A stretch of DNA of 5,348 bases from Bacteroidales bacterium. Its GTDB lineage: Bacteria > Bacteroidota > Bacteroidia > Bacteroidales > UBA932. The position numbers and the translations under genes are program-made. The notes below the pieces were generated by a model. It saw nothing but the letters and a program-made list of their open reading frames with translations, had not been told where the DNA came from and ran no database searches. Shown one piece after another: positions 1-5,348 of this stretch. How positions within the stretch are numbered: the first letter of the stretch is position 1; each line of letters starts with the position of its first letter. The stretch is taken from assembly GCA_004552115.1 (NCBI GenBank), contig SFPH01000079.1:1-5348 (forward strand). The letters run 5' to 3'.

Positions 1-269
1 AAGCCGACTATGTCCGGCATACGGCCGCATCTGTCCGCCTCCCACATAAGGGTCTTGGCAATGGCGTTGCACTTGGTTTCGAAACGCCTGCGGGTCCAGT
101 GGCGCTTTCCCCCGGAGGAGAATTCGCTGTCGGACTCTCCCCTGCCCTCATCTATCCAATCGAAGAAATTCTCGAGGTTCCAGAACATTACGCGAAGGGA
201 ATCCTCTCCGGCCCTGGCCGCAGGAACGAGCAGCAGCAAGGCACATATCGTCAGCACAAATCTTTTCAT
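1..269 (-). CDS. Secreted endonuclease/exonuclease/phosphatase (EEP) family protein, 5' part only
   Basis: Reading the minus strand from the ATG at 269-267 gives 89 codons before the gene leaves the window. The protein starts with a clear signal peptide: MKR, a hydrophobic core (VLTICALLLLVPA), then a likely signal peptidase I site after A-R-A (residue 20). The mature part begins with the hallmark first strand of the EEP fold, RVMFWNLENFFD (residues 26-37); its Asn and Glu belong to the metal and active-site region in this superfamily. Further on are W-T-RRRFETK--AIAKTL (58-74) and PDIVG (85-89), which in this family normally runs into the catalytic Glu motif just beyond the edge. The protein is therefore expected to be exported and to hydrolyse phosphodiester or phosphomonoester bonds; DNase, RNase, or lipid or sugar phosphatase activity cannot be told apart here. 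It is divergent from ychF. No Shine-Dalgarno sequence precedes the start, which was chosen because it gives the complete signal peptide. Confidence 0.88.
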   Translation of the reverse strand, partial: MKRFVLTICALLLLVPAARAGEDSLRVMFWNLENFFDWIDEGRGESDSEFSSGGKRHWTRRRFETKCNAIAKTLMWEADRCGRMPDIVG

Positions 270-303
270 AGCCGCAAATTACGCATATTTCGGCAATAAA
301 TGG

Positions 304-311
304 TATCTTTG
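304..311 (+). promoter_or_regulatory. Probable Bacteroidota -7 promoter box of ychF
   Basis: TATCTTTG fits the Bacteroidota sigma-ABfr -7 consensus TAnnTTTG exactly. It lies 19 bases before the ychF ATG, so the transcript would have a leader of only about 10-15 bases with no Shine-Dalgarno sequence, which is common in this phylum. I see no good TTTG -33 box at the usual spacing of 19-21 bases. The gap also has to hold the promoter of the divergent EEP gene, for which I cannot pick a convincing box; the nearest candidate, GTAATTTG on the minus strand, sits almost on its start codon. Confidence 0.6.
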
Positions 312-330
312 CGCCCTAATTCATAGACAG

Positions 331-1434
331 ATGTCACTCAAATGCGGAATAGTCGGACTCCCGAACGTAGGCAAGTCCACCCTTTTCAACTGTATAAGTT
401 CAAGCAAGGCGCAGAGCGCCAATTTTCCTTTCTGCACCATCGAGCCGAACGTAGGTTCGACTATGGTTCCGGACAAGAGACTGGATGTGCTCAGTGAAAT
501 ATGCAAGCCTCAGAGAACCATTCCGGCCACGGTGGAGATTGTGGATATAGCCGGCCTCGTGAAGGGCGCCAGCAAAGGTGAGGGCCTCGGCAACCAGTTT
601 CTCGCAAACATACGCGAATGCGACGCCATACTCCACGTGCTGCGCTGCTTCGACGACGGAAATATAGTCCACGTCGATGGCAGTGTGGACCCGGTACGCG
701 ACAAGGAGGTCATAGACATAGAACTCCAGCTGAAAGACCTCGAAACGGTGGAAAACCGCCTCGCAAAGGTGCAGAAACAGGCACAGGTCGGTTCCGACAA
801 GAACGCGCGCAAACTCTGCGACCTGCTGCTGCGCTACCGCGATGCCCTGCTCCAGGGCCGTTCCTGCCGCAGTGTGAGACTCGAGAACGCTGAGGAGGAG
901 CAGATGGCAAGGGATCTCTTCCTGCTCACGTCCAAGCCTGTACTCTATGTCTGCAATGTGGATGAATCGTCAGCAGCCGAGGGCAATGCCTACGTGGAAG
1001 CTGTCAGGGAGGCCGTCAGGGATGAGAATGCCGAAGTGCTCATACTCGCGGCCAAGACCGAGTCCGACATAGCGGAATTCGAGGATTTCGAGGAAAAGCA
1101 GATGTTCCTGCAGGAAATGGGGCTGGAGGAACCGGGTGTTGTCAGACTCATACAGAGCGCCTACAAGCTGCTCGGACTTCGCACCTTCTTCACGGCCGGA
1201 GCGGATGAATGCCGTGCCTGGACCATACACAACGGCGACAAGGCGCCCAAGGCGGCCGGAGTCATACACAGCGATTTCGAACGCGGCTTCATAAGGGCCG
1301 AGGTTATCAAATACGAGGATTTCATCACTCTCAAGTCTGAATCAGCCTGCCGCGCTGCCGGAAAACTCGGCATAGAAGGCAAAGACTACACGGTTTGCGA
1401 CGGAGACATAATGCACTTCCTCTTCAATGTCTGA
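331..1434 (+). CDS. ychF: Redox-regulated ATPase YchF (OLA1/YchF family TGS-domain P-loop ATPase)
   Basis: This 367-residue protein has the full length usual for YchF. The family is a universally conserved cytoplasmic P-loop NTPase that binds ribosomes and, unlike most Obg-related proteins, prefers ATP. Visible motifs are the P-loop GLPNVGKST (residues 9-17), the switch region around NFPFCTIEPNVG (31-42), G3 DIAGLVKGAS (72-81) and NVDE (209-212). The last replaces the GTP-specific NKxD and underlies ATP preference. A helical coiled-coil insert spans about 125-200 and the C-terminal TGS domain about 283-366 (LRTFFTAG to DGDIMHFLFNV). Ser16 and Cys35, residues reported to matter for regulation of E. 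coli YchF, are both present. The ATG at 331 was chosen because the family begins exactly with M-x-L-K-C-G-I-V-G; the frame stays open upstream but that stretch has no family similarity and overlaps the divergent gene. It is a single-gene transcription unit, with a promoter box just upstream and a hairpin terminator downstream. Isoleucine is coded by ATA in 17 of 22 cases. Confidence 0.98.
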   Translation: MSLKCGIVGLPNVGKSTLFNCISSSKAQSANFPFCTIEPNVGSTMVPDKRLDVLSEICKPQRTIPATVEIVDIAGLVKGASKGEGLGNQFLANIRECDAILHVLRCFDDGNIVHVDGSVDPVRDKEVIDIELQLKDLETVENRLAKVQKQAQVGSDKNARKLCDLLLRYRDALLQGRSCRSVRLENAEEEQMARDLFLLTSKPVLYVCNVDESSAAEGNAYVEAVREAVRDENAEVLILAAKTESDIAEFEDFEEKQMFLQEMGLEEPGVVRLIQSAYKLLGLRTFFTAGADECRAWTIHNGDKAPKAAGVIHSDFERGFIRAEVIKYEDFITLKSESACRAAGKLGIEGKDYTVCDGDIMHFLFNV

Positions 1435-1461
1435 GAGACTGGCGCAAGCGTCGGCAAAAAG

Positions 1462-1499
1462 AAAGAAGGCGACTGATGAGTGAATCAGTCGCCTTCTTT
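1462..1499. terminator. Bidirectional hairpin terminator between convergent ychF and ppiD
   Basis: A perfect 16-bp stem (1462-1477 paired with 1484-1499, core GAAGGCGACTGAT) encloses a 6-base loop, GAGTGA. On the minus strand the hairpin is followed by a U-rich tract (TTTCTTTTTG, reading from within the stem end through 1456), a good intrinsic terminator for the ppiD operon. On the plus strand the stem ends in TTCTTTA and then a weaker T-containing stretch, adequate for ychF. It sits 27 bases after the ychF stop and 18 bases after the ppiD stop, fitting a shared terminator. Confidence 0.88.
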
Positions 1500-1517
1500 A
1501 TCGTATATGGCAATCTT

Positions 1518-3488
1518 CTAGAAGAACCTTGCCCTGTTGTCCTTTACATCTGCATCGTCCATCATCACAGGCACTATGGTCTGGAGAGAATACTGCATCA
1601 TACGTACATTGTTGGCCTTGGCGTCATCCTCGGTGTAGAAGGAGCCGGTGTCGCGGCTGTTGACCCTGAAGACATAGACTCCATAGGAACCCTTCACAGG
1701 AGCGCTGACAACATTCTCCTCAGCGGCAGCAACTGCGCCGATGAATGCCGGGTCAAGTCCCTGGGAATTGAGGGAACTGAACGCAATTGATGCGGAGTTG
1801 CTTACGGTGGTTCCGAGCACGTCGGCAATTTCCTCGAGCGAGCTCTTGCCCTCGATCTTCTGGCTTATCTCCTCGAGTTTCTTGTCACCTGCCTTCTGGG
1901 AGTAGAGCAGTTCGCTGATCTGGGAAGAAACCTCCTCGATAGGAGCATATCCCTCCTCGTGGATGCCGGTAAGGGCTGCAACGAAGAAGTACTTCTGGTT
2001 AACGGTTATGATTTCGGATACCGAGCCAGTCTTCTTGACTCCGTATGCCCAGTTGGTAACTTCCCTTGCGTTGTCAACCACGCCGAATTTCTCATTGTTC
2101 CTGGAAATCCTGTTGGCCGGATGGATATAGAGACCCATAGTGTCGCACACGGTCTTGAAGTTCTCATACTTTCCGTTCGAGCGGCTCGATACGAGGTTTG
2201 CCTGGGAATAGAAGTTGCTGAAGGTCTCCTTGCTGGCAATAGCGCTCTTCTTGAATATGGCCACCTGCTTCATAAGTACAGGCTCGGAGCTGGATATGAC
2301 CTTGCCCACGAGAGTTCCGTACTGAGGGGACTCGAGCTTGACCGCCTTGTTTACTGGAGTGCTGAAAAGAGGCTCGCAACCCGGGATGGTGTAGCTCTGA
2401 GTCATGTCCACGGTCTCCGTGGCGTCCAGCTGCGCAAGAACATCGGAGTTGATTTCGCTCTGACCTTCCGGCATAGGGATTACCTTCACGGTAACGGTCT
2501 CAAGACGCTTTGCGCTGTCCATCACGCGTGCTGCGAGGAAAGCGTCGCCGCTCCTGTAGATTGGGGAGACGCCGCCCTTGCCTTCGAACGCGAAGCTGTT
2601 GATGTCCCTGGATATGGTGTTGAGTTCACCTTCCTTGTACCAGTATCCGTCGAAGCTCTGCTCGGAAGAGTTCCTGAGGAGGAAGCCCTTCACGTTGTCA
2701 GTCTCGCTGAATTCCTCGTAAAGTCTGTTGAAATCCTCTTCTGCGGCAGCTATGTCGCTTGCAGAAGGAACAACCTCTATGAGCACATACTCAACGTCCC
2801 TGGACTCGTTCTGACGGAACATTTTCTTGTGATCCTTATAGTACTTCCTTATCTCGGAAGAGGAAACCTCTACGGTGGTGTCACGCACATATCCGAAAGG
2901 AACCATCACGAAGTCCACGTCAGCGGTGGTGTTGTTCTCCTCTATCGCCCTGGTGAGCATGAGAGGGTTTACATAGGAACTGTTGACGAAGAGGGCGAAG
3001 TACTTGTCATAGTACTGCTGGTTACGTACCAGGTCGATAAGATAGTCCCATCCCTCAGGATTCTGGGAGATGAAGCTCTCTATCTGGGACTTGTCAGGGA
3101 ATGACTGCGATATGATAGGAGACATGTTGTCACCGGAAGTGAGGTCCTTGAGTTCCTCTACGCCTACCCTGATTCCAGCTTTCTCGGCATTCCTTACGAA
3201 AAGGTACTGGTTGATATAAGACTGCCATACCTCGTCCCTGATGGCCTTTTCCTGATCGGCATTGCCTGAACCTCCATATATGTTCTTCAGCCCGTCGATT
3301 CTGCTCTGGAATTCTTCGATGGTCACGTTCTGCCCGTCGATTACGGCTACCCTGTGAGCTTTCGCGGTGTCTCCGCTGAACAGTTTCATCAAAGTGTCGT
3401 TATCAAGGATGAAAAGGAGCAGAGAAAGACCGATAATCACCGAAATTACTATTCCGAATTTTGTTCTGATGGTATCTAATGCTGCCAT
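1518..3488 (-). CDS. ppiD: PpiD/SurA_N-type periplasmic foldase with a reduced parvulin domain
   Basis: This 656-residue protein is anchored in the inner membrane and faces the periplasm. A short cytoplasmic N-terminus (MAALDTIRTK) is followed by one membrane helix (about residues 11-28) and a SurA_N-like chaperone domain (about 45-225: VAVIDGQNVTIEEFQSRID, then YINQYLFVRNAEKAGIRV). A middle region (230-330) leads to what should be the parvulin PPIase domain (about 330-400), and a long C-terminal domain contains a second parvulin-like tail (WAYGVKKTGSVSEIITVNQ, 480-498) and ends in VMMDDADVKDNRARFF. Family members act as chaperones for proteins emerging from the Sec translocon or bound for the outer membrane. 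Here the parvulin region is short and lacks the GG-D/E-LGW motif; the usual HIL histidine aligns with V336 and the usual YGxH histidine with L393, so proline isomerase activity is doubtful. E. coli PpiD is also reported to have an inactive parvulin domain. The gene starts 2 bases after the lptC stop and is last in its operon. The symbol rests on family resemblance, not on proven orthology. Confidence 0.9.
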   Translation of the reverse strand: MAALDTIRTKFGIVISVIIGLSLLLFILDNDTLMKLFSGDTAKAHRVAVIDGQNVTIEEFQSRIDGLKNIYGGSGNADQEKAIRDEVWQSYINQYLFVRNAEKAGIRVGVEELKDLTSGDNMSPIISQSFPDKSQIESFISQNPEGWDYLIDLVRNQQYYDKYFALFVNSSYVNPLMLTRAIEENNTTADVDFVMVPFGYVRDTTVEVSSSEIRKYYKDHKKMFRQNESRDVEYVLIEVVPSASDIAAAEEDFNRLYEEFSETDNVKGFLLRNSSEQSFDGYWYKEGELNTISRDINSFAFEGKGGVSPIYRSGDAFLAARVMDSAKRLETVTVKVIPMPEGQSEINSDVLAQLDATETVDMTQSYTIPGCEPLFSTPVNKAVKLESPQYGTLVGKVISSSEPVLMKQVAIFKKSAIASKETFSNFYSQANLVSSRSNGKYENFKTVCDTMGLYIHPANRISRNNEKFGVVDNAREVTNWAYGVKKTGSVSEIITVNQKYFFVAALTGIHEEGYAPIEEVSSQISELLYSQKAGDKKLEEISQKIEGKSSLEEIADVLGTTVSNSASIAFSSLNSQGLDPAFIGAVAAAEENVVSAPVKGSYGVYVFRVNSRDTGSFYTEDDAKANNVRMMQYSLQTIVPVMMDDADVKDNRARFF

Positions 3489-3515
3489 ATTTATTGTTTT
3501 TTATTGTTTTTCAAA
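3489..3515 (-). promoter_or_regulatory. A-rich translation initiation region of ppiD, overlapping the lptC 3' end
   Basis: On the minus strand the bases before the ppiD ATG read TTTGAAAAACAATAAAAAAC, then AATAAAT. They contain a 10-base tandem duplication (plus strand TTATTGTTTT twice, 3491-3500 and 3501-3510) that codes for the final KNNKKQ of LptC. There is no Shine-Dalgarno sequence. In Bacteroidota, A-rich unstructured sequence upstream of the start commonly substitutes for it, so this tail probably serves both as the LptC C-terminus and as the ribosome loading site for ppiD. The functional role is inferred. Confidence 0.45.
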
Positions 3516-4195
3516 TCAATTGTGGGCCGCGAAGTTAAGAAAAAATCGGCAATAGTGCTCATTTTTTTAGGCATAGGGCCTACAAAATTGATTGAATCGA
3601 GCACTACCTTGGTAGAATCCTGAACCACATATCCGTATCCGTCGAACGGTTTGAGGAGTATTGCGTTCCGGGCCTTTTCATCGGACTGCATGCCATAGCC
3701 CTGCATCATTCCGTCGCGTGAATACATTTTCACGTAGCAGTGGGTATATATCTTCTGTTCCGAACGGTTCCAGTATAAGGTGTCGGTTTCCATTGTCTCG
3801 TTCTTGATTACGTTCCGTATGCGCACATTTCCGAACGCTTCCCACTTCTCGCTTCCATCCCGGAATTTGAAGTGACGTGCAGTGCGGGCCGTAATGACAG
3901 TCTCCAGACTCCCCTGCTCATCGTAGGAATAGACAGAAAAGCCGTTCTTGAAATAATCCAGATCAAGACTGTCCGATTCGTATCTTTCCATGAGGGTGGC
4001 CTCCATACGGGATTCGAGCACACCGTTGGTAGTCTGGACTATGAACATACTGTCCACACTCTGGACAGGATACATAAAAGGATCTGTCTCTTCTTCCCCG
4101 CCCTTTCCTTTACACGATAAAACGACCAAGAGACTGGCTGCCATTGCAGCCAGTCTCCTGAATATGGAAATTCCGATGTTAACTTCGCTTCCCAA
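3491..4195 (-). CDS. lptC: LPS export periplasmic protein LptC, probable lipoprotein, TTG start
   Basis: The 234-residue protein matches the Bacteroidota type of LptC, which passes lipopolysaccharide from the LptB2FG transporter at the inner membrane to the periplasmic LptA bridge. Family features in order: TTNGVLESRMEATLMERY (55-72), YFKNGFSVYSYDEQGSLETVITA (81-103), WEAFGNVRIRN (118-128), ETDTLYWNRSEQKIYTHCYV (136-155) and GYGMQSD (166-172), the beta-jellyroll repeats of the Lpt fold. The N-terminus has an RR n-region, a hydrophobic stretch (LAAMAASLLVV) and a lipobox-like VLSC at Cys28, so it is probably a lipoprotein. The only ATG near the N-terminus (codon 18) would leave just 10 residues before the Cys and remove the positive charges. 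The TTG at 4195-4193, 2 bases after the upstream TAG, gives a normal signal sequence and was preferred. The residues after the Cys (KGKGGEEETD) carry no acidic run directly at +2, as surface-export signals of this phylum usually would. It lies between the TPR gene and ppiD in a tight operon. Confidence 0.9.
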   Translation of the reverse strand: MGSEVNIGISIFRRLAAMAASLLVVLSCKGKGGEEETDPFMYPVQSVDSMFIVQTTNGVLESRMEATLMERYESDSLDLDYFKNGFSVYSYDEQGSLETVITARTARHFKFRDGSEKWEAFGNVRIRNVIKNETMETDTLYWNRSEQKIYTHCYVKMYSRDGMMQGYGMQSDEKARNAILLKPFDGYGYVVQDSTKVVLDSINFVGPMPKKMSTIADFFLTSRPTIDLKNNKKQ

Positions 4196-4197
4196 AA

Positions 4198-5298
4198 CTA
4201 CTTCTGAGTCCTTACTATGGTGTTGGCAGACATTCCGCCGGCGCTTACCCTGTAGCTCTGACCGTTCTGTACTCCGTACATAAAGGCCTCGCTGGTCTCA
4301 GGGAAGTATTTGGAATAAGAAGAAATCAGGGAGTTGCACTCCTCGGTGAGGGACTCGTCAGCATTCTTTGCCTTTACGAGGTAATCTACTGCAACCCAGT
4401 AAGGAGCCCTCTTCTCGATGTAGTCGCCATTGGAGGTTACTGAGCCCCAGGCGGTACCGCAGATGAGGTAGCACTTGCCTGCAAGCGCAGGGTTCAGTTC
4501 TATGGCCTTGTTGGCTGCATCGACAGACTTCGCATATTTGCCGTTCTTGAGGCTGTACGCAGCAAGCTCGTAGTAGTAGTCGGCGTCGGTGGCAAGGTCG
4601 GACTCTTCGAAAGCGATTGCCTTTTCGAGGGAGGATACAGCTGCATCGAACTCGTTCCTTGAAGAATAGAGTTTGTAGAGTATGTACGAGGTCTTGTAGG
4701 AAGGATCGAGTTCACTCTTCTTGCTGATTGCGGAGAGGAAGAGGTCGTTGTCCATACAGCCCTCGGTGGAGCTCATCATATTCACTATCTTGCTTACGAG
4801 GTCCAGATTCTCAGGATCGGCCTCGAAACGTGGGGTGAACAGGGCGATGAGGTTGTCGCAGCTGGCTACGTTGCTGGTAATGAATATGTTCTCTATGTCT
4901 GCCTTAGTCTTCTCAAGAGCCTCTGAAGAAGTCATCTGCTCGAGAGCCGCCATTGTGGACTCGTAGTCGTCGATAACCTGCTCGGCATCCAGGATTCCGG
5001 ACTTGTAGAGACTTACCGCGGAATTGAAACGGAAGAGGTAAATCTGAGCTTTGGTCTGCTTTCCGTTGGCTGCGATTATCTCGTTGCAACCCTTGTAGAG
5101 AACCTCAGGCTCGTCCTGCAGGTAGTTGATCATATCCAGTCCCTTGTTGTTCATCGCAGTGACGGCGTACTTAGGATAGTACTCTGCCCTGAGATCGTGG
5201 AGGGTCATAAGGGTGTCTATAAGACCCTGCTTGAGGAAAGAATTGTTGCGGTTGCGGGTGATTTCCTTCCTTACGAGGGTGGTACCGTCTATGAGCAT
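4198..5298 (-). CDS. Tetratricopeptide-repeat protein of a Bacteroidales envelope operon, N-terminus missing
   Basis: From the ATG at 5298 the frame gives 366 residues of helical-repeat protein. A classic TPR is YYYELAAYSLKNGKYAKSVD followed by AANKAIELNP (241-270), preceded by a second (about 203-233, YILYKLYSSRNEFDAAVSSL) and followed by a third, longer one (272-312) with the GDYIEKRAPYWVAVDYLVKA stretch. The C-terminus YFPETSEAFMYGVQNGQSY then IVRT is, to my recollection, typical of a Bacteroidales TPR family found beside lptC. Members normally begin with a signal peptide and another 60-100 residues before the IDTLMTLHDLRAEYYP segment (27-42), so this ATG is probably internal: the residues before it in frame (PRFFYQT) still look like protein, but a TGA at 5337-5335 blocks the frame. 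See the entry for 5299-5348. The molecular function is unknown; the TPRs suggest protein-protein contacts in the periplasm, and the 2-base spacing to lptC suggests a role tied to the envelope. Confidence is high for the family and low for the start. Confidence 0.85.
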   Translation of the reverse strand: MLIDGTTLVRKEITRNRNNSFLKQGLIDTLMTLHDLRAEYYPKYAVTAMNNKGLDMINYLQDEPEVLYKGCNEIIAANGKQTKAQIYLFRFNSAVSLYKSGILDAEQVIDDYESTMAALEQMTSSEALEKTKADIENIFITSNVASCDNLIALFTPRFEADPENLDLVSKIVNMMSSTEGCMDNDLFLSAISKKSELDPSYKTSYILYKLYSSRNEFDAAVSSLEKAIAFEESDLATDADYYYELAAYSLKNGKYAKSVDAANKAIELNPALAGKCYLICGTAWGSVTSNGDYIEKRAPYWVAVDYLVKAKNADESLTEECNSLISSYSKYFPETSEAFMYGVQNGQSYRVSAGGMSANTIVRTQK

Positions 5299-5348
5299 GG
5301 TCTGGTAAAAGAACCGTGGAAGTTGTTGGAGCGGTCAGATTTAATACT
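5299..5348 (-). other. Probable upstream part of the TPR gene in a shifted reading frame
   Basis: On the minus strand the TPR frame meets TGA at 5337-5335. A different frame is open to the window edge: from 5347 it reads VLNLTAPTTSTVL, and removing one T from the TTTT at 5310-5307 would join it in frame as VLNLTAPTTSTVLYQTMLIDG. The AP-[ST]-rich stretch followed by an aromatic residue and a Gly resembles the 'CP-x-S-S ... Y-x-x-G' segment I recall at this position in homologues, although the spacing is about three residues longer. The third frame (SIKSDRSNNFHGSF) is also open and could be joined by adding one T, so the exact repair is uncertain. Either a real frameshift or a homopolymer or edge assembly error would explain it. 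Confidence 0.5.

Noticed and set aside
10..330. N-terminal extension of the ychF frame by 107 codons upstream of 331
   Set aside because: The extension has no YchF-family similarity, lies antisense to the EEP gene, and would move the P-loop far from its usual position. The protein starting at 331 has exactly the family length.
510..812. Minus-strand open frames inside ychF
   Set aside because: Low-complexity Ser/Arg-rich translations antisense to a well-conserved gene; shadow frames.
1462..1499. The hairpin as a mobile-element end, attachment site or CRISPR repeat
   Set aside because: It is a single perfect inverted repeat with a U-rich flank between two convergent stop codons, fully explained as a terminator; there are no further copies, spacers or transposase.
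1395..1790. Plus-strand open frame overlapping the ychF end, the terminator and the ppiD 3' end
   Set aside because: It runs through the terminator hairpin, overlaps two real genes and has no recognisable protein features.
1959..3104. Open frame of 381 codons on the plus strand inside ppiD
   Set aside because: It is wholly antisense to ppiD, whose protein is clearly conserved. The translation has no recognisable domain and no plausible initiation signals; long antisense open frames are expected opposite GC-biased codons.
5335..5337. TGA in the TPR frame read as a sense codon (alternative genetic code)
   Set aside because: ychF ends in TGA at exactly the family length, and tryptophan is coded by TGG throughout, so TGA is a stop here.

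Overview
The window looks like a piece of a Bacteroidota chromosome, most likely order Bacteroidales and possibly a metagenomic contig, because genes run off both ends. The evidence is the family-specific form of every gene (YchF, a PpiD-type foldase ending in the Bacteroidales-style tail, an LptC lipoprotein, and a TPR protein with the 'FPET-EAFMYG-NGQSY' C-terminus), the absence of Shine-Dalgarno sequences, an A-rich initiation region, and a Bacteroidota-type -7 box (TATCTTTG). All stops are standard (TGA, TAA, TAG). I cannot place it to genus.

Layout. At the left edge is the 5' part of a minus-strand gene for a secreted endonuclease/exonuclease/phosphatase (EEP) family protein (1-269), which continues outside the window. 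It is divergent from ychF (331-1434, plus), the universally conserved TGS-domain P-loop ATPase; the 61-base gap carries the ychF promoter. ychF converges on a three-gene minus-strand block. A 16-bp perfect hairpin (1462-1499) lies between the two convergent stop codons and probably terminates transcription from both sides.

The minus-strand block is, in transcription order, a TPR-repeat protein (5298 to 4198, N-terminus missing), lptC (4195 to 3491) and a ppiD/SurA-N-type periplasmic foldase (3488 to 1518). The genes are separated by only 2 bases at each junction, so they are almost certainly one operon. The likely theme is envelope biogenesis: LptC takes part in lipopolysaccharide transport across the periplasm, PpiD is an inner-membrane-anchored chaperone for exported proteins, and the TPR protein is a family of unknown function, presumably in the envelope.

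No mobile element, CRISPR array, RNA gene or clearly new system is visible; this is mostly ordinary housekeeping DNA. The points worth a second look are: an apparent one-base frameshift in the TPR gene next to the right edge (TTTT run at 5307-5310 on the minus strand); a PpiD homologue whose parvulin domain is shortened and has lost both typical histidines; an lptC whose only workable start is TTG; and a marked difference in isoleucine codon choice between ychF (17 of 22 ATA) and ppiD (14 of 44 ATA).
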